A DNA stretch of 64,000 nt from Pseudomonadota bacterium. GTDB lineage: Bacteria > Pseudomonadota > Gammaproteobacteria > Xanthomonadales > Rhodanobacteraceae. Under the pieces are notes generated by a model. The model was not told the origin of the DNA, searched no databases, and saw only the letters and a list, made by a program, of their open reading frames with translations. Shown piece by piece: positions 32,822 through 42,480 of this stretch. The stretch is taken from positions 173,563 through 237,562 of the forward strand of contig JAEWGO010000001.1 in assembly GCA_023388255.1 (NCBI GenBank). The letters are read 5' to 3'. Numbering within the stretch: position 1 is the first letter of the stretch; the number at the start of each line of letters is the position of its first letter. The position numbers and the translations under genes are program-made.

Positions 32822-33694
32822 CTATTCGCCGAGCACTTCGCGCATGAACTCCGGCTGCGCCAGCGCGGCCTTGTGCATGTCGACATTGTAGTAGCGCGTC
32901 GGGAACTGCTTGGTCGCGGCGCCGCGTTCGCGAAAGCCGGAAAGGTCCGCGCCCTTGCGCGCCATCGTGCAGCTCCACCAACCGGTCGGATACAGCGGTT
33001 GCGGGAAGGTCAGCGTCTTCACCGAATGGAAATCGGCGAAGCGCATCGCCGAGCGCATCGCCTTGATCAGGTCCAGATGCACCAGCGGCGATTCGCTCTG
33101 CTGCACGAGGATGCCGCTCGGCTTGAGCGCCTTGTAGCAGGTCGCGTAGAACTCGGCGCCGAACAGGCCTTCGGCCGGGCCGACCGGGTCGGTCGAGTCG
33201 ACGATGATCAGATCGATCGATTCCGGTTCCTGTTCGGCCATGTACTTGATGCCGTCGATGAACAGCAGTTCGGCGCGCGGATCGTTGTTCGACGCGCACA
33301 GCTCCGGGAAATACTGCTCGGACAGACGCGTCACGCGCTCGTCGATCTCGACCTGCACCGCGTGCTCGACTTCCTCGTGCTTGAGCACTTCGCGCAAGGT
33401 GCCGCAATCGCCGCCGCCGATGATGACGACGCGCTTGGCGCGCGCATGCGTGAACAACGCCGGGTGCGACATCATCTCGTGATACAGGAAGTTGTCGCGC
33501 GTGGACACCATCGTGCAACCGTCGATGATCATCAGCTTGCCCCAGTCGGTCGTGTCGTAGATCTCGATCGACTGGAATGGCGTCTGTTCGGCGTGCAGGC
33601 GTTCCTTCACGCGCAGGCCGAACGAGGAGCCTGAGCGTTCGTGCTGCTCGGTGAACCAGCTGGGGGCGGCGGCGTTCTGCTCGGACACGGACAT
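32822..33694 (-). CDS. speE: Spermidine synthase
   Basis: 290 residues, the full length of bacterial spermidine synthase. Blocks seen are KERLHAEQTPFQSIEIYDT, GKLMIIDGCTMVSTRDNFLY, the decarboxylated-SAM pocket VVIIGGGDCGTLREVLKH, VEIDERVTRLSEQYFPE, and the active-site DSTDPVGPAEGLF with catalytic Asp. It transfers an aminopropyl group from decarboxylated S-adenosylmethionine to putrescine. It is divergent from speA (arginine decarboxylase) across 171 bp, so the polyamine pathway is encoded head to head. On the minus strand a TACAAT -10-like hexamer sits at 33776-33781, a candidate promoter with a weak -35. Confidence 0.95.
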   Translation of the reverse strand: MSVSEQNAAAPSWFTEQHERSGSSFGLRVKERLHAEQTPFQSIEIYDTTDWGKLMIIDGCTMVSTRDNFLYHEMMSHPALFTHARAKRVVIIGGGDCGTLREVLKHEEVEHAVQVEIDERVTRLSEQYFPELCASNNDPRAELLFIDGIKYMAEQEPESIDLIIVDSTDPVGPAEGLFGAEFYATCYKALKPSGILVQQSESPLVHLDLIKAMRSAMRFADFHSVKTLTFPQPLYPTGWWSCTMARKGADLSGFRERGAATKQFPTRYYNVDMHKAALAQPEFMREVLGE

Positions 33695-33865
33695 CGTGTG
33701 CTTCCTGCGAAAGTTGGGGGCGGTAGTGGCCGATTCCGTCGACGCGGAATTCGGGGTGCAGCTTTTCGGGGCGCGATTGTAGCGGTTCCGCGCGACACCG
33801 ACATACGCACAAGGCAACGCCTCGTTACACTATGCGCCCCTGTATCGCGAAGATGGAGCTCCGAG

Positions 33866-35755
33866 GTGACCGAACAGCGCTGGACCGCCGATCAGGCGCG
33901 CCACACGTGGGCCGTGCCGCACTGGAGCGAGGGCTATTTCGATGTCGGCGACGATGGCGACCTCAAGGTGCGTCCGCGCGGCGCCGGCGGCCCGATCCTG
34001 TCGCTGCCGGCGATCGTCGCCGATGCGCAGGCGCAGGGCGCGCGCCTGCCGCTGCTGGTGCGCTTCGCGGACATCCTGAACGATCGCCGCGCGCGTCTGC
34101 AGCGCGCGTTCGCGAATGCGATGGCCGAATGGGACTACGGCGGCGGCTACACTGCGATCTATCCGATCAAGGTCAACCAGCAGAAGAACGTGGCCGGCGA
34201 ACTCGCCGCGAACGGCGCCGAAGGTTTCGGCCTCGAAGCCGGCTCGAAGCCCGAGTTGATGGCCGTGCTCGCGCTTGCGCGGCGCGGCAGCACGGTGATC
34301 TGCAACGGCTACAAGGATCGCGAGTACATTCGTCTCGCACTGATCGGGCGCAAGCTCGGCCTCGACATCTTCATCGTGATCGAGAAGCCGTCCGAACTGC
34401 GCTACGTGATCGAGGAATCGCGCGCGCTCGGTGTCGAGCCGCTGCTCGGCGTGCGCATGCGCCTGAAGAGCCTCGGTGCCGGCAAGTGGCAGAACTCCGG
34501 TGGCGACAAGGCCAAGTTCGGCCTGACGCCGCGCCAGTTGCTGACCCTGCTGGATGAACTGAAAGCCGCGAAGCTTTCGCACACGCTCAAGCTGCTGCAC
34601 TTCCACATGGGCTCGCAGATGTCGAACGTGCGCGACATTGCGAACGGCATGCGCGAAGCGGTGCGTTATTTCGTCGAACTGTCGCGCATGGGCTTGCCGA
34701 TCACGCACATGGATGTCGGCGGCGGCCTCGGAGTCGACTACGAAGGCACGCGTTCGCGTTCGGATTGTTCGATCAACTACGGCCTCGGCGAGTATGCGTC
34801 CGCGGTGGTCGGCGCGTTGTCCGAAGCCTGCGCCGCGAACGGATTGAAGCCGCCGCACGTGCTGACCGAATCCGGGCGTGCGTTGACCGCGCACCATGCG
34901 GTACTCGTCGTCAACGTCAGTGAAGTCGAGCAAGCGCCGCGCGGTGCGGTGCCGCCGCCGCGCGCGGATGAACCGGCTGTGCTGCGCCGCCTGCGGGAAA
35001 CGTATGCGGAGATCGACCAGCGCCCGCCGACCGAGTTGTACCACGAGGCGCAATACCAGTTGTCCGAAGGTTATTCGCTGTATGCGCTCGGGCAGCTTTC
35101 GCTCGCCGATCGCGCCGAACTCGACGATCTCTACTATGCGGTCGTCAATGCGGTGCGCTCGCGCCTGAAGCCGGATGAACGCGTGCATCGGCAGGTGCTC
35201 GACGATCTCGACGAAACCCTGGTCGACAAGTACTTCGTCAATTTTTCGGTGTTCGAATCCGCACCCGACATCTGGGCGATCGACCAGGTGTTCCCGATCG
35301 TGCCGATCTCCGGTCTCGACCGCGCGCCGGACCGGCGCGGCGTGATCGCCGACCTCACCTGCGATTCGGATGGGCGCATCGATCACTACGTCGAAGCCGA
35401 CGGCGTCGATGTCAGCCTGCCGCTGCATTCGTTGCGCGAAGGTCAGCCGTACCGACTTGGCATCTTCATGGTCGGCGCGTACCAGGAAACGCTCGGCGAC
35501 ATCCACAACCTGTTCGGCGACACCGATGCGGTGAGCGTGAAACTGGACGGTGATGGCTACGCCTTCACGCACCAGCGCCGCGGCGACACCACCGACCTGA
35601 TGCTCGACTACGTCGGCTACGATCTCGCCGCGCTGCGCGCCGCGTATCGCGACAAGATCGCCGCGGCCGGCGTGGATGCGCGCGATGCGAGCGTGCTCGA
35701 AGCGGCATTGGAAAAGGGGCTGACCGGTTATACATATCTCGCCGAGTCCGCTTGA
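33866..35755 (+). CDS. speA: Biosynthetic arginine decarboxylase
   Basis: 629 residues, matching SpeA length. It uses a GTG start (VTEQRWTADQARHTW) after a GGAG site. The PLP lysine is in TAIYPIKVNQQKNVA, the substrate/PLP blocks include LKLLHFHMGSQMSNVRDI and ITHMDVGGGLGVDYEG, and the GE-type motif is VLTESGRALTAHHAVLVV. The reaction is arginine to agmatine plus CO2, the first step of the agmatine route to putrescine; it feeds the divergent spermidine synthase. A GC-rich inverted repeat (GGCGGCC/GGCCGCC) just after the stop may be a weak hairpin. Confidence 0.95.
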   Translation: MTEQRWTADQARHTWAVPHWSEGYFDVGDDGDLKVRPRGAGGPILSLPAIVADAQAQGARLPLLVRFADILNDRRARLQRAFANAMAEWDYGGGYTAIYPIKVNQQKNVAGELAANGAEGFGLEAGSKPELMAVLALARRGSTVICNGYKDREYIRLALIGRKLGLDIFIVIEKPSELRYVIEESRALGVEPLLGVRMRLKSLGAGKWQNSGGDKAKFGLTPRQLLTLLDELKAAKLSHTLKLLHFHMGSQMSNVRDIANGMREAVRYFVELSRMGLPITHMDVGGGLGVDYEGTRSRSDCSINYGLGEYASAVVGALSEACAANGLKPPHVLTESGRALTAHHAVLVVNVSEVEQAPRGAVPPPRADEPAVLRRLRETYAEIDQRPPTELYHEAQYQLSEGYSLYALGQLSLADRAELDDLYYAVVNAVRSRLKPDERVHRQVLDDLDETLVDKYFVNFSVFESAPDIWAIDQVFPIVPISGLDRAPDRRGVIADLTCDSDGRIDHYVEADGVDVSLPLHSLREGQPYRLGIFMVGAYQETLGDIHNLFGDTDAVSVKLDGDGYAFTHQRRGDTTDLMLDYVGYDLAALRAAYRDKIAAAGVDARDASVLEAALEKGLTGYTYLAESA

Positions 35756-35844
35756 GGATTCGGCTCCTGGCGGCCACGCCGGCGCGGCCGCCTGTCGCGG
35801 CCGAAATGCCCACATGCATCAACGCAAATCAGGAGGCATCGACG

Positions 35845-36045
35845 ATGGGATCGTTCAGTATGTGGCAATGGCTCATCGTGCTGCTGTTCTTCGGCATCGT
35901 CCTGTTGGTGCCGATCTGGAAGATCGTCAGCAAGGCGGACTATTCCGGCGCGTGGTCGCTGCTGCTGTTCGTGCCGCTGCTGAACATGGTGGCTCTGTGG
36001 GTTTTTGCATTCTCCGAATGGCCGAACGCGCAGCGGCGCGCGTGA
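35845..36045 (+). CDS. Small two-helix membrane protein of unknown function
   Basis: 66 residues with two hydrophobic helices: MWQWLIVLLFFGIVLLVPIW (first) and AWSLLLFVPLLNMVALWVFA (second), joined by a short KIVSKADYSG loop, and a polar basic tail (SEWPNAQRRA). An ideal AGGAGG ribosome-binding site ends 8 nt before the ATG at 35845, so expression is likely. Similar short proteins are annotated only as hypothetical, as far as I recall. It lies 89 bp after speA and 55 bp before the dehydrogenase gene, all on the plus strand. Confidence 0.72.
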   Translation: MGSFSMWQWLIVLLFFGIVLLVPIWKIVSKADYSGAWSLLLFVPLLNMVALWVFAFSEWPNAQRRA

Positions 36046-36100
36046 GTTCACTTCGGCCCGTTTGCCGCCTCCGACCATGAATCCCGACGCTGGAAACACG

Positions 36101-36985
36101 ATGAACGAGCAACCCGCCTTGAATGATCTCAACGTCGGTTTCATCGGCCTCGGTGCGATGGGCCTGCCGATGGCCGGCCATCTCGCCCGAGCCGGCCTGC
36201 TGGCGGCTGTGTGGAACCGATCGCACGACAAGGCCGCGGCGGCGGCGAACGAGTTCGGTGTCGCCGCGCCGCGCACGCTGGCGGAAATGATTCCGCTGTG
36301 CAACGTGGTCGCTTTGTGCGTGCCGGCGGATGCCGACGTGCTGCACCTCGCGCGCGAGATCACCACGCACGCGAAGTCAGGCACGATCGTCGTCGATCAT
36401 TCCACCGTGTCATCGGTGACCGCGAAGGAAGCGCACGCGATTCTCGCGGCAGGCGCTTGCCCGTTCCTCGATGCGCCAGTGTCGGGCGGCGTCGAAGGCG
36501 CGAAGAATGGCAAGCTGTCGGTGATGGTCGGCGGCGATGCCGACGTGCTGATCGACGTGCGTCCCGCGCTCGATTGTTACGCGGCGAAGGTCAGCCACAT
36601 GGGCGCGGTCGGCGCCGGCCAGAACACCAAGGCGGTGAATCAGGTGCTGGTCGCCGGCATCGCGCAAGCGGTGTGCGAAGGATTGGCATTGTCCGAACAG
36701 CTCGGCCTCGATCCCGAACGCCTGCTGCCGACGCTTCAAGCCGGCGCGGCCGGAAACTGGTTTCTCGACAAGCGCGGCGCGACGATGCTGAAGGACGAGT
36801 TCAAGGTCGGATTCAAGCTCGCGCTGCTGCACAAGGACTTGAAGATCGTGCGCGAACTGGCGCTCGCCGCCGGCACCGACCGCACCGTGATCGAGAAGTC
36901 GCTGGCCGACTACGCGGTGCTGATGGCGCAGGGCAGCGGCGACGACGACATCTCGGCGTTGATCCGCCTGAAGCGCAAGCGCTGA
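36101..36985 (+). CDS. NAD(P)-dependent beta-hydroxyacid dehydrogenase (3-hydroxyisobutyrate dehydrogenase/tartronate semialdehyde reductase family)
   Basis: 294 residues. The Rossmann start is VGFIGLGAMGLPMAGHLARA, the substrate-binding block is FLDAPVSGGVEGAKNGKLSV, the catalytic lysine region is GAGQNTKAVNQVLVAGI, and the C-terminal block is KDLKIVRELALAAG. This is a complete MmsB/GarR-like enzyme reducing or oxidising a short beta-hydroxyacid. Specificity between 3-hydroxyisobutyrate, tartronate semialdehyde and succinic semialdehyde cannot be settled by eye, and no valine-catabolism or glyoxylate genes are adjacent. ATG at 36101 and in-frame ATG at 36077 are both possible. Confidence 0.9.
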   Translation: MNEQPALNDLNVGFIGLGAMGLPMAGHLARAGLLAAVWNRSHDKAAAAANEFGVAAPRTLAEMIPLCNVVALCVPADADVLHLAREITTHAKSGTIVVDHSTVSSVTAKEAHAILAAGACPFLDAPVSGGVEGAKNGKLSVMVGGDADVLIDVRPALDCYAAKVSHMGAVGAGQNTKAVNQVLVAGIAQAVCEGLALSEQLGLDPERLLPTLQAGAAGNWFLDKRGATMLKDEFKVGFKLALLHKDLKIVRELALAAGTDRTVIEKSLADYAVLMAQGSGDDDISALIRLKRKR

Positions 36986-37027
36986 AATGGCGCGCTGGCG
37001 TCGGTTGCGCCGCCTTACTCCGACCTG

Positions 37028-38536
37028 TCACGGCCTGTCGAAGCCGTCCTTGAAAATCACATCCGTGCCGAACCTCCAGAGCTTCGCATTGTTGTCGGTG
37101 ATGTAGAGCGATCCGGCAACGAGGATCGGGCTTTGCCAGTGCACGCTGCCGATCTTCGGCGAGGTCCACAGCACGTTGCCGGTGAGCGGATCGTGGGCGA
37201 TAACGCAGGTGCCGCCCGTGCATGCGCCGGCATGATAGAGCACGCCGTTGGCGACGATCGCCGAGGTCGATGACGATGTCTTCGTCCAGCGTTGGGACAG
37301 TGCGGGCTGGCCGCCTGCCCCCAGACCGAGCTGCAGGCCCGACAATCCGCTGGCGTTGCCGACGAACAGCCAGGTCGAGTGGTCCGCGGGGTTGACCCAT
37401 ACCGCCGGTTGCTCGCGCATGCCGCCACCGCCCTGCGGCACGCTCAGGAGCTGCAGTTCGCCGCCGACATGCGCGGGCGCACCGGCGCCGCTCATGTTGT
37501 CGAGGTTGATCAGGCGCAATTTCGCATCTTTGCCGACCTGCATGCCGAGGTGCGCGACCGCGCTGCCTGCCGGCGTCGGCAGGATTGCCATCGACACGGA
37601 GCCGAGATCGGTGTCGCTGTCGTCGAGCGATTGGAAGTTCGTCGGCGTATAGCTGTCGCGCGGCAGTCCATTGCCGCTGCCGCTGCCATCCGGTGCCAGC
37701 GCGAGCACGCTGTCGCCCCAGTTGAAGCCGCCGCCGTTCGCGTTGAAGTTGCCGTTGCCGGTGGCGATGTAGACGCGTCCGGTAGCGGCATCGAATGTGG
37801 TGCCGCCGCGGCCCCAGATGCCGCCCATGCGGCCGGATGGACAGCCTCCGCTGGCGAGCAGGGTGCTGACGTTGCTGCACATCACATTGAACACCTTGCG
37901 TGCGCCGTTCGCGAGATCGATCGAGACGAGGTGGCCCTGGTAGTCGCCACCATCGCCGATATAGCCGTCCGTCACGACGACCAGATAGTTCGTGCCGTTC
38001 GCACTCGCGATGGTCAGGCCCGAGGCGCCCTTCTCGACGTCGGTCTTCAGCGTGATGGATTGTGGCCAGCCGTCGCTGGTGATCTCGCTGCCGTCGCCGA
38101 CCTTGTATTTGTGCGCGTTGCCGTCGGTGCCGTAGCTGTAGACGAACTGACGGTTCGGGTCGATTGCCGGCGAGGCGGTCGTCGGCTGTTTGCCGGTGGT
38201 CTGGTGCGACCAGACCTCGCTGCCGGTGGCTGCGTCGATCGCCATGACCTTGCCGTTCTGGCTCAGCAGGAACAGCAGATTCTTTGTGCCGCTCGGCGTG
38301 GCGACATTGGCGAGATAGACCGGAGCGCTGTCGACGCTCGAGGACAGCGTGACCGGATTGGCGTAGAGCGGCACCAGTTGCGCCACATTGGCCGTGCCGA
38401 TCGCCGTTTCCGCGGTGTTGCTGCCGCTGTGCGCGGCGTCGTAGCCGAATTGCATCCAGTCCGCCGCGTGCGTGTAGCTGGTCAAGGCGAGCGCAGTGGC
38501 GAGTGTGCTGCGGGAAAGCAGGCGGGTCGATGCCAT
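37028..38536 (-). CDS. Secreted PQQ-like beta-propeller protein with C-terminal DGFD tag
   Basis: 502 residues. A signal peptide (LATALALTSYTHA) is followed by ADWMQFGYDAAHSGSN, the opening typical of quinoprotein-like propellers. Tryptophan-docking style repeats include MAIDAATGSEVWSHQTTGK and IAHDPLTGNVLWTSPKIGS, as in BamB or PQQ-alcohol dehydrogenase propellers, but no catalytic Asp/Glu or disulfide ring of dehydrogenases is evident, so it may be a non-enzymatic binding protein. It ends DVIFKDGFDRP, the short motif shared with three other exported proteins here. GGAGGAC precedes the ATG. Its tandem neighbour (38722-40914) is a paralogue with near-identical layout plus extra repeats. Confidence 0.82.
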   Translation of the reverse strand: MASTRLLSRSTLATALALTSYTHAADWMQFGYDAAHSGSNTAETAIGTANVAQLVPLYANPVTLSSSVDSAPVYLANVATPSGTKNLLFLLSQNGKVMAIDAATGSEVWSHQTTGKQPTTASPAIDPNRQFVYSYGTDGNAHKYKVGDGSEITSDGWPQSITLKTDVEKGASGLTIASANGTNYLVVVTDGYIGDGGDYQGHLVSIDLANGARKVFNVMCSNVSTLLASGGCPSGRMGGIWGRGGTTFDAATGRVYIATGNGNFNANGGGFNWGDSVLALAPDGSGSGNGLPRDSYTPTNFQSLDDSDTDLGSVSMAILPTPAGSAVAHLGMQVGKDAKLRLINLDNMSGAGAPAHVGGELQLLSVPQGGGGMREQPAVWVNPADHSTWLFVGNASGLSGLQLGLGAGGQPALSQRWTKTSSSTSAIVANGVLYHAGACTGGTCVIAHDPLTGNVLWTSPKIGSVHWQSPILVAGSLYITDNNAKLWRFGTDVIFKDGFDRP

Positions 38537-38721
38537 GATCGTCCTCCGGGCAGGGGATGCGCCGGACGCCAGTGTTCCGCGTTTTCGTTGCGGGAACCTG
38601 ACATGGGATGGAGCGCCGGGCGCGGCGCGATGATGCACCCGATCGCGCCGCGACGCATGTGGCACGGAGTGCCGTGGCGCTGTGGGCCGGAGCGATCCGC
38701 ACGGACCGCTCCGGCAATCCG

Positions 38722-40914
38722 TTACGGATTCGTTCCGTCGAAGCCGTCGATGAAGATCACGTCGCTGTCGTCCACGGAAAATACGGCAGTGACGCTGCAA
38801 TCCTGCGTGATCGCGGCGGTTGTATAGAGCGTTCCGGCCAGGCTGCCGCCACAGCCACTCGCCGAGGCGACATGGCCGGCGGCCGGCGTCAGCGTGAAGC
38901 TGATGGAAGTGCCTTCCGGCACCGTCTGAGGCGTGTCCGGTGTGATCGTGCCGGCGCCGCTGGCGATCGGCGTCACGACATGCGTGATCGCGGCGAACGT
39001 GGCGTTGACCGTGCAGTCGGCGGTAATCGGGCCGGTGGTGTAGACCAAGCCGTTCAGGCTGCCGCCGCAGCCGTTGACGCTGTCGATCGCATAGTGCGCG
39101 TCGGGTGTCAGCGTGAAAGTGGTCGTTGCGCCATCGATGACGGTCTGTGGTGTGCCTGGCGCGATGCCGCCGTGCGCACCGGCCGTCGGCGTGACCGTGT
39201 GCGTGGCGACGAAGGTCGCGCTGACCGTGCAGTCGGCCGTGACCGGGCCCGTGCGATAGAGCGTCCCGTCGAGCTCGCCACCGCAGCCGCTGACGCTGTC
39301 GATTGCGTAGCCCCGATCGGGCGCAATCGTCAACGACAAGGAGGCGCCCTGGTCGACGAGTTGCGGTGTGCCAGGCAACACGCGCCCATGCGCACCGGCG
39401 TTCGACGATACGGTGTGCGTTGCCGGCGGATTGCCGAGGTCGAAGCGCTGCAGTCGCGTGCCGGCGGCCACGTAGAGCGCGCCGTTGGCGAGGATCGGAC
39501 TCTGCCACTTGATGCTGCCGATCGTCGGCGAGGTCCACAGCACCGAGCCGTTGAGCGGGTCGCGCGCGTAGAGGCAGTTGCCGCTGCTGCAGGAACCGAC
39601 GTGGTAGATCACGTCGTTGACGATGATCGTCGAGGTCGCGTTGGTACTGTTCTGCCAAGTCGGCTGCAGATACGGTTTGCTCGTCGTCGTGTTCAGCGTG
39701 ACTTTCAGGCCGGACAGGCCGCTGCCGTTGGCGATGAAGACCCAGTTGTCGCCGTTCGGCGCGATCCATGTGGCCGTCTGGGTTTTCATCCACGATTGGC
39801 TGATCGGAACGTTGATGACGTCTATTGCGCCGCCGACGGCGCCCGCGGAACCGGTGCCGCCCATCTTGTCGAGATCGATCAGGTGCAGTTTCGAATCCTT
39901 GCCGGTCTGCACGCCGAGGTGCTGCACGTTGCTGCCAGCCGGTGGTTTCAAGATTGTCAGCGAGGCCGAACCGAGATCGACGTCGCCGTTTTGAAGCTCC
40001 TGGAAATTGGTCGGTGTGTAGCTGTCCATTGGCATGCCGCCACCGGCGCCGGTGCCGTCCGGCTTCAGCGCCAGCACGCTGTCGCCCCAGTTCTTGCCAC
40101 CTGTGTGGGCGTTGAACTGGCCGTTGCCGGTCGTGATGTAGATGCGGTCGGTGCCGGCGTCATAGGTCGCGCCGGGGCGGCCCCAGATGCCGTTCTGGCG
40201 GGACGAACAATCATTCACGCCGTTCTGCCCGTTCAGAATCATGTGGATCGTCACGTCGCTGCACAGCGTGTTGAATACGGTCTGCGTGCCGACCGTCAGG
40301 TCGATCGACGTGATGTGGCCCTGATAGTCGCCTTGGTCGCCGATGTAGCCGTCGTTGACGGCATACAGGTACGTGGTGCCACTGGTAACCGCGAACGCCA
40401 GCGCCGAAGCACCTTTCTCGACGCTGTACTTGAGCGTGGCGATCTGTGGCCAGCCGCCCGTCGTGATCTCGACGCCATCGCCGATCTGGTATTTATGCAC
40501 CTTGCCGTCGATGCCGTAGGCGTACACGAACTCCCGGCTCGGGTCGATCGCCGGCGAGCTTTCGGTGGGCGCCTTGCCCGTGGTCGTATTCGTCCACACG
40601 AGCGAGCCGTCGAGCGCGTCATATGCCGTCGTGCGCCCGCTCTGCGCAGTCACGATGATGAGATCTTTGGTGCCGCTCGGTGTCACGACCGCGCGCGCAA
40701 GCACGGGCGCTGCATTGGTCGTGTCGCTCATCGTCACGTCGTAGCGCCGCGCCAGTTGCGACACGTTGCTGCGCGTGATCGTCGCCTCATCCGGATTATT
40801 GCCGCTGTGCGCGGCGTCGTAACCCCATTGCAGCCAGTCCGCGGCATGCGCGTCGAGGCAGGGCAGGGACAGGCAGGCAAGCGCGACCGCGCCGCACAGG
40901 TGCTTCAAGTGCAT
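38722..40914 (-). CDS. Secreted PQQ-like beta-propeller with three InlB-B-type repeats and C-terminal DGFD tag
   Basis: 730 residues. Signal peptide (residues 1-24, ending LDAHA), then ADWLQWGYDAAHSGNNPDE and a propeller of about 490 residues paralogous to the 37028-38536 product (shared blocks: ASPAIDP/SSPAIDP, DGYIGD-GDYQGH, NWGDSVLAL, DSYTPTNFQ). Residues about 510-720 are three tandem repeats of roughly 70 residues, each with a hydrophobic THTVTP-like start, GYAIDSVSGCGG-like centre and a closing ADCTV-ATF strand; two cysteines per repeat probably form a disulfide. They resemble the divergent InlB B-repeat/bacterial surface repeat family. It ends SDVIFIDGFDGTNP. Enzymatic activity is not evident. 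A GGAGAG ribosome-binding site precedes the ATG at 40914. Confidence 0.82.
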   Translation of the reverse strand: MHLKHLCGAVALACLSLPCLDAHAADWLQWGYDAAHSGNNPDEATITRSNVSQLARRYDVTMSDTTNAAPVLARAVVTPSGTKDLIIVTAQSGRTTAYDALDGSLVWTNTTTGKAPTESSPAIDPSREFVYAYGIDGKVHKYQIGDGVEITTGGWPQIATLKYSVEKGASALAFAVTSGTTYLYAVNDGYIGDQGDYQGHITSIDLTVGTQTVFNTLCSDVTIHMILNGQNGVNDCSSRQNGIWGRPGATYDAGTDRIYITTGNGQFNAHTGGKNWGDSVLALKPDGTGAGGGMPMDSYTPTNFQELQNGDVDLGSASLTILKPPAGSNVQHLGVQTGKDSKLHLIDLDKMGGTGSAGAVGGAIDVINVPISQSWMKTQTATWIAPNGDNWVFIANGSGLSGLKVTLNTTTSKPYLQPTWQNSTNATSTIIVNDVIYHVGSCSSGNCLYARDPLNGSVLWTSPTIGSIKWQSPILANGALYVAAGTRLQRFDLGNPPATHTVSSNAGAHGRVLPGTPQLVDQGASLSLTIAPDRGYAIDSVSGCGGELDGTLYRTGPVTADCTVSATFVATHTVTPTAGAHGGIAPGTPQTVIDGATTTFTLTPDAHYAIDSVNGCGGSLNGLVYTTGPITADCTVNATFAAITHVVTPIASGAGTITPDTPQTVPEGTSISFTLTPAAGHVASASGCGGSLAGTLYTTAAITQDCSVTAVFSVDDSDVIFIDGFDGTNP

Positions 40915-41108
40915 GGGATTCTCTCCGAGGTGCGGGCCGGTGGCGAGATGGCCGGTCGCGAACCCCGATGGTATGCCGCGGCAGGCCTGCTTGTGATGAC
41001 GCAGTGCACAGCGAACGCCGCGTGGCGAGGCCAATGGGTGATCGGGCGCAACGCAAATCCAACGTGAGCCGTGTTAACTAACAGGACCTTGGGCGAGGAG
41101 GATGGGGC

Positions 41109-42437
41109 ATGCGGGCACTCGATCGGATCGGAATCCTGGTGGTACTGGCCTTGGCGGCGACATCCGCGGCAGCCGTAACGCCGACGGATCTCGCGCTGGT
41201 ACGCTGGCCCGATGCGAACACCACGTTCGCGCAGCCCATCGCGATCCGCGCCCCTGATGACGGCAGCGGGCGCGTGTTCGTGATCGAACGCTGCAGCGCC
41301 ATCCGCGTGGTCAAGAACGGGCAGCTGCTGGCGACGCCATTCGTTTCCATCAGTGCCAGCTGCAGCAGCGAGCAGGGCATCCTCGGCCTCGCGTTCGATC
41401 CGCAGTTCGCGAGCAACGGCACGTTCTATGTCACCTACACCGCACCCTCGGCCGACCCGCGCCTTGGCGCGACCGCCGACCAAGTGCTGGCACGCTACAT
41501 GGTGTCGCCCGCGAACGCGGACGTGGCCAATCCGACGGGTGAGGTCATCCTGCGCGTGCCGGATATCGCCGCCAACCACAACGGCGGCGACCTGCATTTC
41601 GACCATCAGGGCTATTTGAACTGGTCGATGGGTGATGGCGGCGTGCAGGGCGATCCGAACGGTTTTGCCCAATGCACCGGGCGCAAGAAGGCCGACAGCA
41701 ATCCGGCCAGCTGCCATTCGACCTCCGGTTCGGGGCCAACGTACTACCTGCTCGGCAAGATCATCCGCCTCGACGTGCATGCGACCACCGCCGCGGCACC
41801 AGCCAACTTCTGCGGCGTGGCCGCGGGGCAACCGGCGCCGTACGCGATTCCGCCCGGCAATCCGTTCGCGGACGCGGCGCAGCACCCGGACGAATGCGCG
41901 GAGATCTTCAACTGGGGATTCCGCAATCCGTTTCGTTTCAGCATCGATCGCGCAACGGGTGACATGCTGATTGGCGACGTCGGCCAGAATGCCTACGAGG
42001 AGATCGATTTCCAGCCGGCCGGCAGTGCCGGCCAGAACTTCCAGTGGAACCAGTGCGAGGGCTTCCATACGTACCCGAGCGGCGCGGCATCGTGCACAGG
42101 ACCGGCCGGCAGTGTGCCGCCGAAACTCGACTATTCGCATGCCAGCGGACGGTGCGCGGTGGTGGGCGGCTATCGTTACCGCGGACCGATCAGCGCATTC
42201 CAGGGACAATATGTGTTCAGCGATTCCTGTTCGGGACTGGTCTATGTCGTCGCGAATGCCGGCGGCGCGGTGTCGCCGTGGGCATACGAGACGCTCGCCG
42301 GCACGCCGGCAATGAGCACCTACAGTTTCGGCGAGGATGCGCAGGGGAACCTGTATGCCGCCGATGGCGGCGGCAAGATCTACGTGTTCCACTCCGACAG
42401 TTCGACCGACCTGATCTTCAAGGACGGCTTCGACTGA
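41109..42437 (+). CDS. Secreted PQQ-dependent sugar dehydrogenase (GSDH family) with C-terminal DGFD tag
   Basis: 442 residues with a signal peptide (GILVVLALAATSAAA). Family blocks are FAQPIAIRAPDDGSGRVFVI, GILGLAFDPQFASNGTFYVT, the catalytic-site strand NHNGGDLHFDHQGYL with the conserved His, LGKIIRLDVHA, and FNWGFRNPFRFSIDRATGDM with the conserved Arg and the DVGQNAYEEID turn. These are the soluble glucose dehydrogenase/aldose sugar dehydrogenase signatures, implying PQQ-dependent sugar oxidation outside the cytoplasm. Several Cys pairs suggest export. It ends STDLIFKDGFD at the stop. It is divergent from the propeller pair across 194 bp and is followed 43 bp later by a paralogue. Confidence 0.87.
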   Translation: MRALDRIGILVVLALAATSAAAVTPTDLALVRWPDANTTFAQPIAIRAPDDGSGRVFVIERCSAIRVVKNGQLLATPFVSISASCSSEQGILGLAFDPQFASNGTFYVTYTAPSADPRLGATADQVLARYMVSPANADVANPTGEVILRVPDIAANHNGGDLHFDHQGYLNWSMGDGGVQGDPNGFAQCTGRKKADSNPASCHSTSGSGPTYYLLGKIIRLDVHATTAAAPANFCGVAAGQPAPYAIPPGNPFADAAQHPDECAEIFNWGFRNPFRFSIDRATGDMLIGDVGQNAYEEIDFQPAGSAGQNFQWNQCEGFHTYPSGAASCTGPAGSVPPKLDYSHASGRCAVVGGYRYRGPISAFQGQYVFSDSCSGLVYVVANAGGAVSPWAYETLAGTPAMSTYSFGEDAQGNLYAADGGGKIYVFHSDSSTDLIFKDGFD

Positions 42438-42480
42438 GTTTCTGCCGCCCGCGCGCGGCCCACGCGATACCGGGGGAATC

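Noticed and set aside
38608..41067. An 819-codon plus-strand frame opposite the propeller gene
   Set aside because: It is antisense to a gene with signal peptide, propeller repeats and ribosome-binding site; its composition is that of a GC-rich shadow frame.
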